Shown: piece by piece, positions 1 to 10,726 of the stretch
Layout: each line of letters opens with the position of its first letter
Position numbering within the stretch: position 1 is the stretch's first letter
Source of the DNA: Batkoa obscura
Taxonomy: Eukaryota; Entomophthoromycota; Entomophthoromycetes; Entomophthorales; Batkoaceae
Direction of reading: 5' to 3'
Length of the DNA: 64,000 nucleotides
Assembly: GCA_030770535.1 (NCBI GenBank)
Contig: JASVEC010000022.1
Location: forward strand, 124,001-188,000
Translations under genes and position numbers: made by a program
The notes under the pieces: model-generated
The model's database searches: none
Seen by the model: only the letters and a program-made list of their open reading frames with translations
Told to the model about the DNA's origin: nothing

Positions 1-637
1 GGCTTTTTAAAAAAAAACAGAAGATGAGTTAATGGTCTTATTTAAAGAAAAGCTAGAATCGCATCAAGCTTAATCCCATATTAAGGGAAGACATTAAATT
101 GACAAAATTAGGATTAAATGGAACTTTAACTCAGATTAAGGAAAGCTATAAACTAAGAAAAAAATAGCCTTAATTTAAGCCATTTTGTTCAATTTATAGT
201 TTTCAAATTTAGATGTACTAATAAACGTTTTGATTTTTTGGTTGATCCTAAAAGTATATTATAAAATATTTTGTTTATATAAAGATATACTTATGATATG
301 ACAAAGTTCAACAATTTAATTACAGTCTATTTTATTAATCCCATAAAAGTAGTGATTTTTCATATCACGTATTGTTAAATATATATTACCATTTACTCAC
401 TTAAATAAACACATATTTGAAGAACAATCATCACATTATTTACTACATTGAAGCCTAAACGAGTTTTATAATTAATATCATTAAATCATATTTTAATTTT
501 AGTCATTTGCTATATAAAAGAAAGAAATTATCTGGATCATCAATAAGTGTTCAATCTACTAAAGTATATATACTATTAAAAAATTGAGAAAATCAAAATC
601 AAAATCAAAATTGTAATTTTATTTTTATATCCAACTA
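1..637. other. Intergenic, upstream of LYC1-like gene
   Basis: This AT-rich stretch shows no open frame of useful length, no RNA gene and no recognisable repeat. A small run of repeated AAAATC units lies just upstream of the next start codon (about 593-611). It presumably holds the promoter of the acetyltransferase gene. Confidence 0.5.
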
Positions 638-1720
638 ATGACTATCGAACCGAGTTTATCTAATAATCAAAGAGAGTTTATTTTGAAGAAAGCGACAACG
701 AAACAGCGAATACAAATCTGGAAGAATTGCTATCAAACATGGGGCTATGGGATGAATCAAAAGGACTATTTAAAATTAGAAAAAAAGATAAGTAATTCCT
801 CATATAGTATAAAAAATTTAGAATATTATGTGTTACAAACAGTACAATACAATAACGAGATGAATTTTTTAACACAATTAGAAACAATAAAACGACAAAC
901 TTATTATAATCACCCTATTCATGGATTTAAAGTCATTGATTTATTATATATTGCTTCAATTATAACTCCAGAACATTTAAGAGGTTTAGGTTACGCTAGT
1001 AAAGTGTTTGAATTATTATTACCTCAATTAACAAAAATGGGCTGTTTTGGTAGTATATTATACTCGGATATTGGTAATTTTTATGAACGATATGGATACA
1101 AATTATATTCTCCTTATCAGTTAGAAATAGCATGTAATGATAATAATAAATTAATAATATTAAATAAGAATATTCATTTTTTAAACCAAACTCAAATAAT
1201 TAAATTATGTGAATGGGATAGTTTAAAGTTAGCTACGAATATTAAAAATATGAATAAATCTCAATTACCTGAAGCTGGATTATTTGCTATTGTACCAAGT
1301 ATTGATAATTATATCGGTCATTGGGAGACTTGTAAATTGCAAGCAAAGAATAAAAAGCTGCCATTACCCCAATATTATGCTGCTATGCATCAGTCCACCA
1401 CGTCTACGGATAACATTCAATTTCTAGTATGGACATATGATTTTTTTTTAAATCAACTAATCATCTTAAGACATCGTTTAACTGATGATCGTGCCTCTGA
1501 TCTTTTATATCATGCTTTATATATAGCTAATCAATTTAATATGAATAAACTGGTTGCTTGGAACCTCCCACTTGAGTTGATTAGAAATAGTTCATTAATA
1601 AATGAAGCTGTTTGGATTAAAAGAAATGAGATTTCCCTGCCTTACGCTATATTTCCGGATTTAAATCAAAAAGATCATCAGCCACATTGGTGTGAAGTTC
1701 AAAGGTATACTTGGTTTTAA
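638..1720 (+). CDS. LYC1-like GNAT N-acetyltransferase
   Basis: Single-exon gene of 360 residues starting at an ATG. The N-terminal half carries a GNAT acetyl-CoA fold: the stretch around residues 108-135 (ITPEHLRGLGYASKVFELLL) contains the motif A signature R-G-L-G-Y-A, and residues 140-155 read SILYSDIGNFYERYGY, the typical GNAT 'fluke-of-a-tyrosine' beta strand. The long C-terminal half matches the layout of fungal LYC1-type proteins, named from yeast lysine N6-acetyltransferase. The family acetylates small amines; the substrate here cannot be read from sequence. It is followed tail-to-tail by the STE12-like gene, about 130 bases away. No signal peptide or membrane segment is seen, so it is probably cytosolic. 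Confidence 0.75.
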   Translation: MTIEPSLSNNQREFILKKATTKQRIQIWKNCYQTWGYGMNQKDYLKLEKKISNSSYSIKNLEYYVLQTVQYNNEMNFLTQLETIKRQTYYNHPIHGFKVIDLLYIASIITPEHLRGLGYASKVFELLLPQLTKMGCFGSILYSDIGNFYERYGYKLYSPYQLEIACNDNNKLIILNKNIHFLNQTQIIKLCEWDSLKLATNIKNMNKSQLPEAGLFAIVPSIDNYIGHWETCKLQAKNKKLPLPQYYAAMHQSTTSTDNIQFLVWTYDFFLNQLIILRHRLTDDRASDLLYHALYIANQFNMNKLVAWNLPLELIRNSSLINEAVWIKRNEISLPYAIFPDLNQKDHQPHWCEVQRYTWF

Positions 1721-1850
1721 TATTTATGTGTTTTTTTCAAGTTTTTAGATATTAAACAACAAACTAATAAATGTAATAAAGGTTAAATAAAATATATATG
1801 ATTAAGTTAATAAGTTAATATAATTTTAATATATAAAATAAATATAAGAT

Positions 1851-3491
1851 TTAAAAACCGTGCATTAAATCTAAAGTAGAGATATCGTTATTATCAAAAG
1901 TAAAGCCTAAGTTTTTAGCTAATTCCTGATTTAAATAATTTTCATTATCAAATAAATTTAAATTCCAGTTTTGAAATTGATGATTATCATTATCATTGAT
2001 TTGAGCTAATTCAGGTGTAAATGAGGAACCTTCAGTTTCAGAACCAGAGTTATTATTATTATGGCCATTGTTACTTTGAACATTAATATTCTGTCCATTA
2101 CTTTGTGTATTGTTATTTAAATTAGTAATGATTTCTCCTTTACTATTTAAATGTTCAGGATGATGTAAAGCTAAATGTTGAGCTAATTGATCTTTACGAT
2201 TAAAGGTCCTTGGACATTTTTCATGTGGACATGGATTTGGATGTTCATGAGTTTTATGATGTCTTCTTAATTGATCGCTTCTTTTGAAGGCCCTGCCGCA
2301 GTATTCTACTTGACAAACATGGGGTCTTTCATTTGGATCAATAATCGTATTCATTTTATTTAACTTTGGTGGCATTGGGTATGGGCTTAAATCTTTCATC
2401 ATATTATGACGAAGCATACTTGGTTTGTTTCCCATAGTTAAAAAGGGTTCGGGATTAAAGCCCATAAAAGGATGTTGGGTTATTGGACTATCAAAAGGTA
2501 AGTTGGTAAATGAATTACGATTTAAATCCATACTTGGAGACATCATATCAATTGTATTTAATTCATCGGATAGAGAAGGTGATTGAAATAAATTATTACA
2601 AAATAATTGTTGTGGTGAATAATTCATAAAAGAACGAGTTAATAATGGATTATCAAAGGGTAACATATATGACTGTGGTGGAGTAAACGGATTCATTTCC
2701 CATGGATAAGACATAAATGCTAAACCACTTTGTTCTATTAATTGACGTTGTTGTTGTAATATATTGTTATTATTTCCTGGATTTAAGGAGGCATTATCAT
2801 AAATTAAATGTTGATCAACTCTCTTTGGTATACCTGAATGAGCTAACGGATGTCTCTTACTTTTAGCATTACCATTGTTATTGGCACTATCTAAATTTTC
2901 CATATCTTCTTCTTCCTCTTCTTCTTCATTAATATTACTGTTAGTATTAACATCTTCGGTAGTAGGTTCAGTACCCATACTTTCTCTTTTTAAATCTCTT
3001 TCTAAAGCATCAATAAATAATCTATCGTGAGGGACAGAATACCAAAAGAACACTTTTTGTTTCTTTTGAGTTCTAATACAATTACTTCTATATAACATTT
3101 CTAAAAATTCACTTCTAGGTTCTTCTAAAATAGCATCAATACCAGGTTTTAAATTTCTTAAATCACTAAAGATTCCTTCTTCAAATTTTTTAAAATTTTT
3201 TACTGGTCTTCCATAACATTCAAAACGATAAACTAAACTACGTACAATATCGGTACCTGTCATAAAAAATAGTGAATTCCATAAGATACAACTGATAGCT
3301 TCACCGTTATTCAATGGAAATCTTAAAATTGGATTTTCAATATCCCATTTACTTGGTGCATTTAAAAAGAAATCTTTTAAATTTTCAACTTTAGTCATAT
3401 TATCTTCTTTATTAATATTTTCTTCGACTTGTTCTTCTTTGACTGTGTGTGCTTCTTCATTTTCATTGTATAAGTTTAAAAAGTAGTTCAT
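1851..3491 (-). CDS. STE12: STE12-like transcription factor with C2H2 fingers
   Basis: Intronless ORF of 546 residues. Residues about 45-170 form the STE DNA-binding domain, including the highly conserved run around VFFWYSVPHDRLFIDALERD. Two C2H2 zinc fingers follow at about 391-442 (C-x4-C-x12-H-x3-H each), with the RSDQLRRH and RKDQLAQH recognition helices. This STE-plus-zinc-finger layout is the one found in filamentous fungi; budding yeast Ste12 lacks the fingers. Known homologues act at the end of mating, filamentation and appressorium MAPK cascades. Between the domains lie acidic runs (EEEEEE near residue 192) and Asn/Gln/Pro-rich low-complexity stretches, probably activation regions. 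Nuclear location is inferred. The start ATG leaves a short acidic leader before the STE domain. Confidence 0.93.
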   Translation of the reverse strand: MNYFLNLYNENEEAHTVKEEQVEENINKEDNMTKVENLKDFFLNAPSKWDIENPILRFPLNNGEAISCILWNSLFFMTGTDIVRSLVYRFECYGRPVKNFKKFEEGIFSDLRNLKPGIDAILEEPRSEFLEMLYRSNCIRTQKKQKVFFWYSVPHDRLFIDALERDLKRESMGTEPTTEDVNTNSNINEEEEEEEDMENLDSANNNGNAKSKRHPLAHSGIPKRVDQHLIYDNASLNPGNNNNILQQQRQLIEQSGLAFMSYPWEMNPFTPPQSYMLPFDNPLLTRSFMNYSPQQLFCNNLFQSPSLSDELNTIDMMSPSMDLNRNSFTNLPFDSPITQHPFMGFNPEPFLTMGNKPSMLRHNMMKDLSPYPMPPKLNKMNTIIDPNERPHVCQVEYCGRAFKRSDQLRRHHKTHEHPNPCPHEKCPRTFNRKDQLAQHLALHHPEHLNSKGEIITNLNNNTQSNGQNINVQSNNGHNNNNSGSETEGSSFTPELAQINDNDNHQFQNWNLNLFDNENYLNQELAKNLGFTFDNNDISTLDLMHGF

Positions 3492-6242
3492 GATGCCGTT
3501 GATGTTATGTATTTAAATATGAGATGCTAAAATGTGATGGGTGATTGAGATTAAATATGTATATAAATAAAAAATTAAGGAGATCTATATAAAATAAGAG
3601 ATATAATTTTAAAAATAATTTAAACAAAAGAAATAGACTGAAGGGGATTTATATACTTTTCAAATTTAAATAACAGTAAAATCCAACTTTATTATTTTAG
3701 GAATTATCACTATTGTGTAGGAAATATATCCATATTAAAAATGAAACTAAGAAACTATTAAATTTTATTTCTGTTTTAGTTATAGGAGAATTTTGAAATA
3801 ATTCATTTAAGTCTATTTTTTATTTTTTATTACGTTTGATATCTTTTTTCCTATTCTCTCTCTACTTTTTAGCTAATTAAAAATTTTCCTAAAGACGTTG
3901 AGCTTCTCTTTCCCACTCTTTGAGCTCCAAAATCTATTTAAAACTTTTCATTTACTCAATTGACCTTGAGCCCAATCACTTCCATGAAATCTTTTCAGAT
4001 GCCAATTTTTTTAAGAGAGCAATTAGCTGATTTAGATCTCCACCAATCATGTAAACCATTCAAGGAATATTTTATTCGTATTGGAGAAAAGGAGAATTTT
4101 GAAATTTCAAGTTATTTTCCGATAGAATAATAATAGCAATAAGAGTATATGAATTTTTATTTTGGGTAGTAAGCTAATCAAAAAAGTAATAATTATATCA
4201 TTTAATAAGTTGAATAATGGAATTATTTTTTGTATTAGTAATAGTTTGAATATTAAGATTTCATAAAATCAAAATTATTTGTTACCTATGGGTACCAATT
4301 GTGATACATGGAGCCCATCTATTCGTTTCTATTTAAATAATAATATGTTAAATAGATAATATTAAACTAATATCATTATGTAATATCTAAAACTTAAATT
4401 AGTAAAATTTAAAAATAAAATGATAACGATTCAATGTCTTATGCACGTATTTTCTGAAAAAAATGATAACGATGTATTAAAATTAAGCTTTGCTTAGTAA
4501 ATTAATAAATCAGTTGAAATCAAAATTTTGCAACCATTTTATAACAGGAAAAATGTGGAGTTTAAAATAGCTATAATTTTTTAAAGTTCAGAATATTTCA
4601 TGTTATATAAATTCTAGTGATTATTAGTATGTGATTGTAGAAGTGGAAAAAGAATATTGTATAGAAAAGAAACTTTAGGAGTTTATATATTATTTGATTT
4701 AAAGTTTTTAAGTAGTAATGATTGAATAAAAAAATCCAAAAATTGTCTGAGAAAATAATTTGCTAATTTGATAAGCCTAAAATCAGTAATGGAAACTTTT
4801 CAAATATTTCAAAGGTTCCATATTAAACAGTTGTAGAATTTTATTTTTAATATAACGCAATTATCCTCTCTAGTAAATTACCGTTATATTTTGGGCATCC
4901 TTTTTTTCTCATCATTGAATTTTTCATTCCAGATCTTTCCTCTTTCAGTGTTTTTTTTAAATCTCCTCCTCTCTCTACCTTCTTTTTTTCATCCTTCCTT
5001 TTTGGAATATTTTCTTTATTTTTTATTTGTATTGAAATTTTTAAATTAGCTATTTATTGTCAATTCAAACTACTCTTTATTGTATCATATAATAAATTTT
5101 ACAATAATTATGAGAATATTATTTAATTTATATTATGTTATAAAAATTGTAACTATTAAGTAATTGGAGATTTTAATAAAACTAAAAAGCCATTAAATTT
5201 AATACATATCATTTTATTACATATCGTTTATTAAATTGTTGTAATTTAACTTTAGTTTTATGGCTGAATTGGATCATCTATAATGTTTCTTCATAATGTA
5301 ATACATTCTTTATTTTTGTGTCTTTATATTTTTAAATACGTTCGTATAATTCAACTCATTTATTGTGCGAGTTATAACACAATTTCAATCTTTATTTGTA
5401 TAAATTAATCTTTTCACAGCTTAATATTTTACTATTAAAAATACGATAAACATTCTAATAATTACAATATTAGCTAAAATTCTATTAACTTTTTATTATC
5501 TTCTATTTATTAAAGTCATTATTAAATTTTAAACTTATTAAAAAATAATCACGTTTGTTCAACAGCTAGAAAATTTTGACCATAAGTTGACTTAATATAA
5601 CTGATTTTTTGCTCACCAAAGGAACAATTACTATAATAAAAATTTAACATTGAACTGAAAAAAAGGCAAATCATTTTCATCAACCTACATTCAAGTCTAG
5701 CTAATTGTCTGCAACTTTACACTTACTATTTCTTACTTTCACTTTAGCTTTTCATAAACGTGAATAAATTGAACCTTTAGGATGGATATAATTTAATATG
5801 TATATAGAATAGTATTCTCAAAGAGATTCACTCGCGTTTGAGTTGAAGATTACAGATTCAAAATCCTTATAAATCGGCTAGAGACCCTTAATTGTGGTAT
5901 ATAGGACCTCAACACATTATATTTATTCCAAGAAGAATATTTGAGCAAACTGCACTAAAAAATCCAATAAATAAAATCAAAAGTAAAATGTTAAGATTAT
6001 ATAATGTAAATTAAAACGATTATAGTTAAACTATAATAACTTTTATCCCAAGTTTTTATACTTTGTTTACTTTACTTAAAGCTATTATTAAAATTTAATT
6101 CTCCAGTTCGTTCAAATATTCTCTTGAAATAAATGTGATGTGTTGAAAATACTATAAATAGAATTGAAATTCAGTGAACTTTAATGATAATTAATAAATC
6201 AATATTTTTTTATAAAGCCTTCGTTTTTATTTACTCGTTAAA
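3492..6242. other. Long intergenic region
   Basis: About 2.7 kb without a supported gene, between the start of the STE12-like gene and the end of a subtilisin gene. It contains a pyrimidine-rich tract at about 4,890-5,030 (runs of T broken by CTCC and CTTCC) and one small plus-strand ORF of 48 residues (3984-4130) that matches no family I recognise. The rest is AT-rich and featureless to inspection. Part of it must be the STE12-like promoter and 5' leader; such leaders are often long in fungi. Confidence 0.5.
3984..4130 (+). CDS. Small ORF, unknown (doubtful)
   Basis: A 48-residue ATG-to-stop frame of fairly balanced composition (starts MKSFQMPIFLREQLADL) inside a long intergenic region. It has no domain or signal peptide and there is no splice evidence. 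It may be chance or the remnant of an older gene. Listed only because its codon composition is less AT-biased than the surroundings. Confidence 0.15.
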   Translation: MKSFQMPIFLREQLADLDLHQSCKPFKEYFIRIGEKENFEISSYFPIE

Positions 6243-7400
6243 TTAATTTATATTGTTATAAGCCAAATAGTTTTTTGTATTGTTTGAAAACCCTTTTACA
6301 TAATCTTTAGTTGCTATACTTTGAAGATGATTTTTCATTTGTTCAATAGTATAAGTACCTTTCGAATAAAAACAAGCAGCAAGTCCAGCCACATGAGGAG
6401 TAGCCATGGATGTACCTGACATTGTATATGTAGAACCATTATTCCAAGTGGATAAAATATCCACACCTGGTGCAATAATAGAAACACATTCCCCATGATT
6501 TGAAAAAGATGCTTTATTATCATTTTGATCCGATGCTGCTACTGTAAAGGCATTAGCTGAAGAACCTGGAGAATGCTTGCAAGAATCATCATTGTTATTT
6601 CCTGCAGCTATAACCGAAAAGATACCTGAACTAACTGCAGAGTCAATAGCATCATTACATGACTTTGAATATCCACCAGAAATCGACATACTAATAACAT
6701 TGGCATATTTTCCACTCTTATTTTTAACTACCCAATCAATACCAGCAATTATATTACTCCATGTCCCATCTCCATTTTTATCTAATACTTTGACAGCAAT
6801 CAAATTGGCTTTTTTACTTATCCCATAATTCACAGATCCTACCGTACCAGCACAATGTGTTCCATGGCCTTGTTCATCATTATCTGGACTACCGCTTACA
6901 AAATTGGCTCCCCATTTGGCTCTTCCTTCAAACTCAGGATGATTAATATAAATACCAGAATCAATGACATATACATTGACACCGTTTCCATCACCATCAT
7001 AATTATATTTTGATTTATCAACAAATTGACGTTGGGATGTTCTAGCCAATCCCCAAGGAGCATTAGTTTGAGTTGATTGTATACTTACTCTACCATCCGC
7101 TTCAATATAATCCACATCCTCAAAGTTTCTTACTTTTTGTAAAATACTATCACTAAATTTAGCATGGTAAGCTCCTCCGATCGAATAATATACTTTATTT
7201 ATACTATTGTTAAAACTCCTTTCAATAAACAATTGTTGTACTTTATTTAAATGGAGTTCTATGCTAGAACGTAATTCTTTTTTTAAATTTATAATATAGC
7301 TTCCAGGAATTGGATTTGTATTTGTGTATAATGGTGCTAATTCTGAATAATAAAGGTTTAAGTCAATTAATAAAATTAAGAATAATACAATAAACTTCAT
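6243..7400 (-). CDS. Secreted subtilisin (proteinase K-like), copy A
   Basis: Intronless preproprotease of 385 residues in peptidase family S8. A signal peptide spans about residues 1-19, an I9 inhibitor-type propeptide about 33-105, and the catalytic domain about 112-380. The triad is visible: Asp147 in YVIDSG, His182 in GHGTHCAGT and Ser331 in GTSMATPH; the oxyanion Asn268 is in AAGN. The enzyme should be an extracellular broad-specificity endoprotease, a type that insect-associated and saprotrophic fungi use to digest protein. It lies head-to-head with copy B (9513-10670), and residues about 24-378 are identical. Only the signal peptide and the last seven or so residues differ, so the mature enzymes are nearly the same. 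Confidence 0.95.
   Translation of the reverse strand: MKFIVLFLILLIDLNLYYSELAPLYTNTNPIPGSYIINLKKELRSSIELHLNKVQQLFIERSFNNSINKVYYSIGGAYHAKFSDSILQKVRNFEDVDYIEADGRVSIQSTQTNAPWGLARTSQRQFVDKSKYNYDGDGNGVNVYVIDSGIYINHPEFEGRAKWGANFVSGSPDNDEQGHGTHCAGTVGSVNYGISKKANLIAVKVLDKNGDGTWSNIIAGIDWVVKNKSGKYANVISMSISGGYSKSCNDAIDSAVSSGIFSVIAAGNNNDDSCKHSPGSSANAFTVAASDQNDNKASFSNHGECVSIIAPGVDILSTWNNGSTYTMSGTSMATPHVAGLAACFYSKGTYTIEQMKNHLQSIATKDYVKGFSNNTKNYLAYNNIN
6264..7330 (-). repeat. Inverted repeat, left arm (subtilisin body)
   Basis: The reverse complement of this segment equals 9583-10649 at every position I compared, including synonymous sites, and both arms are 1,067 bp. Identity stops sharply at both ends: before it in the signal-peptide codons and after it about seven codons before the stop. 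The spacer between arms is about 2.25 kb and its sides are unrelated to each other. Confidence 0.9.
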
Positions 7401-8059
7401 TGCTAAATGATAATAATAAATGGTATATAATAAATCTTTAATGAAAATTTAATTTGGTATTGTTTATTTTATTTATTTACTATTATTATTATTTAACCGC
7501 GCTAACCTTTTGTAATTACTGATTTCAATATAATAAACGTTTTTTTACTAAAAATCACCTTTGATATCAACTAATGAATATAATATTTATAATATGTATG
7601 GTATATGTCAAAACACAGAACTCAATGCTAGTTAAAGTTAGCTAATTTCAATTAAAATAGTCTATTAAATCAATATATTTACATCCAGCTAATTAATGTA
7701 CGTCTGAATAACAGCTATTACTTAAAGGTTAACCTTGTCTCTCCATCTTTTATAGTCTATTTAATCTCGATTTAAGATCGAATATTTCAATTTTGTTCTT
7801 TTTGTAGCATACAAGTTGAAGGAGTGATGCAATCAGATAGACAAGAAATGTACCTAAATTGTATAAAATCTTAAACATCTATATTATTTGAAATCCCAAG
7901 GCACAATTATTCTCCGGTTTTAAGTTCTAATAAAAATTAGAATTCAATTAGAAACACTATAATAAAGTTGCTGAATTAATTAATTTTATGATAATTATAT
8001 TAAAGTGTACTTTTTTGTTATTTAAGTTTATTTATTTGATTTGATAAAAATTCATAAAG

Positions 8060-8160
8060 TGGGGATGTGTTTTTTTGTTTAAGAATTTTACTAATAATTA
8101 TTCTACTCAGATAACACTTGAAAAGTGGAAAAAGTGATGAAATTAAAAAAAACACCCCCA
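8060..8160 (-). mobile_element. MITE copy 1
   Basis: 101-bp element beginning TGGGGATGTG and ending CACCCCCA, in reverse orientation relative to copies 3, 5, 6 and 8. The interior keeps the family core (TTTAAGAATTTTACTAA, then a region related to the GCGCTATTTGAGTGG core, then GTGGAAAAAGTGATGAA). There is no open frame. This copy is not bordered by TA, unlike several others. It lies in the spacer between the divergent subtilisin genes. Confidence 0.8.
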
Positions 8161-9443
8161 AATAATGAAACAAATAGGGCCATTCTTACCGAGATTTTAC
8201 AGTTCAACCAATTTAAGCTAAAAAATTTGATTGCTTATTTTAATTAATATTTTGTTTTACCCACACAAAACATTCGAAATAATTTAGACAAAATTTTCGT
8301 CTGCTTGTATGCACTATATCACCTTTAAATATTCAAATCATCATAAAATTTATAACTTATTTTTTAATTAGTTGAACTTATTATTGATCCTAGTTAAACC
8401 ACGTATTATAAAAATTCTACCTAATATAGCAGCATTATATAATTAGGAAACTGCTTTTCGTTTCAGCGATATGGGTTATTTTTATTAAAGATCAAAACAG
8501 CAAGTTAAATAGGGCCTCTGTTTCTTTTACAGATAATATTACTTGTAAACTGAATGTCAAAATAAGACGTTATCATTTCACTTCTAAATAGACTATCGAT
8601 ACCTTTAAAAGCAATTAATGGAGTTTCATCAAGTTAAAATTGGTATCAAAAAATATTAAGGTGTCATTAAAGCCTAAAAGGGTTAAATTAGCTACTAAGG
8701 TATTTGATTATTGTAATAGAAAATATTGTTATTTTAAAAACTTAATTACTGTTTTGCATTTCATGTTTATAGTTGCCCAAGATTATATAATTTTTAAAAG
8801 TAATAGAGATTTTGGAAGCAATTATGCATTAAATTACCAATTTAAAAGTGATATTGATGGCACCTCACTTTTAAACTCAAGTTTGTTTTGACATTTATAT
8901 TATCAATATTAAAAGATAAACACAAAATAAAAATATATTTCTAGCTCGATATGTTGTTATTTTAGCCATAGAGAGCTTTAATATAATAATTAAGACAAGT
9001 GAACGGAATTCAGTATACCTTTCAAGTATTTGCCATATAGAAATATAGAAAAACATCAACTATAGATATTGTAAAAATTAAACTAGCAATGAAATCAACA
9101 CTATCCAATTCTAAATCGAATCAAAACGCCGCAAAAATTCAAAATTGATCTAAAAAATCGCATAATTCTAAATTAAGTAAATATTAGATCACTTGACTAT
9201 GAAGATATTATTGAAATTTATTTAATAAACCACTATAATAAATGTTAACATATATTTACAAATAACAAATAAAATCTTATGACATTTCTTATCAATATTC
9301 AATTGAACATTTGATTTCAAATAGTGGGTTGAATGGAAATGGTGGTTGAATTGCATTGAAAATTACAACGTAATAAAAGGTCAACAATATATATATTAAT
9401 ATTAAAAACTAATGATATTAAATAAAGGTAGGTAGATAGAAAA

Positions 9444-9451
9444 TATAAATA
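9444..9451 (+). promoter_or_regulatory. Putative TATA box of subtilisin copy B
   Basis: TATAAATA about 62 bases before the start codon of the following subtilisin gene. Position and sequence fit a TATA element, but in such AT-rich DNA a chance match is likely enough to keep confidence low. Confidence 0.35.
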
Positions 9452-9512
9452 GGAGTATATATCATTGAACGTATATTAAAAACCATTTATCTTTATTATT
9501 GTAATTTTAAAA

Positions 9513-10670
9513 ATGAAATTTTTTGCATTATCGTTAATTTTATTAATTAATTTTCAACTTTGCGTCTCAAAGCTAGCCCCTCTATACACAAATACAAATC
9601 CAATTCCTGGAAGCTATATTATAAATTTAAAAAAAGAATTACGTTCTAGCATAGAACTCCATTTAAATAAAGTACAACAATTGTTTATTGAAAGGAGTTT
9701 TAACAATAGTATAAATAAAGTATATTATTCGATCGGAGGAGCTTACCATGCTAAATTTAGTGATAGTATTTTACAAAAAGTAAGAAACTTTGAGGATGTG
9801 GATTATATTGAAGCGGATGGTAGAGTAAGTATACAATCAACTCAAACTAATGCTCCTTGGGGATTGGCTAGAACATCCCAACGTCAATTTGTTGATAAAT
9901 CAAAATATAATTATGATGGTGATGGAAACGGTGTCAATGTATATGTCATTGATTCTGGTATTTATATTAATCATCCTGAGTTTGAAGGAAGAGCCAAATG
10001 GGGAGCCAATTTTGTAAGCGGTAGTCCAGATAATGATGAACAAGGCCATGGAACACATTGTGCTGGTACGGTAGGATCTGTGAATTATGGGATAAGTAAA
10101 AAAGCCAATTTGATTGCTGTCAAAGTATTAGATAAAAATGGAGATGGGACATGGAGTAATATAATTGCTGGTATTGATTGGGTAGTTAAAAATAAGAGTG
10201 GAAAATATGCCAATGTTATTAGTATGTCGATTTCTGGTGGATATTCAAAGTCATGTAATGATGCTATTGACTCTGCAGTTAGTTCAGGTATCTTTTCGGT
10301 TATAGCTGCAGGAAATAACAATGATGATTCTTGCAAGCATTCTCCAGGTTCTTCAGCTAATGCCTTTACAGTAGCAGCATCGGATCAAAATGATAATAAA
10401 GCATCTTTTTCAAATCATGGGGAATGTGTTTCTATTATTGCACCAGGTGTGGATATTTTATCCACTTGGAATAATGGTTCTACATATACAATGTCAGGTA
10501 CATCCATGGCTACTCCTCATGTGGCTGGACTTGCTGCTTGTTTTTATTCGAAAGGTACTTATACTATTGAACAAATGAAAAATCATCTTCAAAGTATAGC
10601 AACTAAAGATTATGTAAAAGGGTTTTCAAACAATACAAAAAACTATTTGATTTATAATGATTTAGAATAA
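9513..10670 (+). CDS. Secreted subtilisin (proteinase K-like), copy B
   Basis: Intronless S8 preproprotease of 385 residues: signal peptide (about 1-19), I9 propeptide, and a catalytic domain with Asp147, His182, Asn268 and Ser331. It is the inverted twin of copy A. Identity begins at TATACACAAA just after the signal-peptide codons and ends at the ninth codon before the stop, where copy A ends LAYNNIN and this copy ends LIYNDLE. The two genes therefore have separate promoters and secretion signals but one shared enzyme body, which suggests recent inverted duplication or gene conversion. It is followed within 60 bases by a broken RNase T2 gene on the opposite strand. Confidence 0.95.
   Translation: MKFFALSLILLINFQLCVSKLAPLYTNTNPIPGSYIINLKKELRSSIELHLNKVQQLFIERSFNNSINKVYYSIGGAYHAKFSDSILQKVRNFEDVDYIEADGRVSIQSTQTNAPWGLARTSQRQFVDKSKYNYDGDGNGVNVYVIDSGIYINHPEFEGRAKWGANFVSGSPDNDEQGHGTHCAGTVGSVNYGISKKANLIAVKVLDKNGDGTWSNIIAGIDWVVKNKSGKYANVISMSISGGYSKSCNDAIDSAVSSGIFSVIAAGNNNDDSCKHSPGSSANAFTVAASDQNDNKASFSNHGECVSIIAPGVDILSTWNNGSTYTMSGTSMATPHVAGLAACFYSKGTYTIEQMKNHLQSIATKDYVKGFSNNTKNYLIYNDLE
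9583..10649 (+). repeat. Inverted repeat, right arm (subtilisin body)
   Basis: Partner of 6264-7330 on the other strand. It is 1,067 bp with no indels and no differences in the stretches compared. Confidence 0.9.
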
Positions 10671-10726
10671 ATTTGTAAAAAATAAATATATAAAAAATTT
10701 CAAACCATCTGATGATTTCTTAAGAA

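Larger units (their letters stand above)
7401..9512. promoter_or_regulatory. Divergent promoter region of subtilisin pair 1
   Basis: About 2.1 kb lies between the two start codons and should hold both promoters. The two halves do not resemble each other, so the twin enzymes are probably regulated differently. One miniature inverted-repeat element sits inside (8060-8160). A plus-strand open stretch at 8640-8891 lacks an ATG and looks like chance. No other gene is seen. Confidence 0.6.

Noticed and set aside
5820-5890. tRNA-like words (GATTCAAAATCC)
   Set aside because: No acceptor stem or anticodon arm can be folded around it.
6577-6828. 83-residue antisense frame repeated at 10085-10336
   Set aside because: Shadow of the subtilisin gene on the other strand; its exact repetition only reflects the inverted repeat.
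8640-8891. 83-residue open frame in the subtilisin spacer
   Set aside because: Begins at a non-ATG codon and has no motif or splice context.
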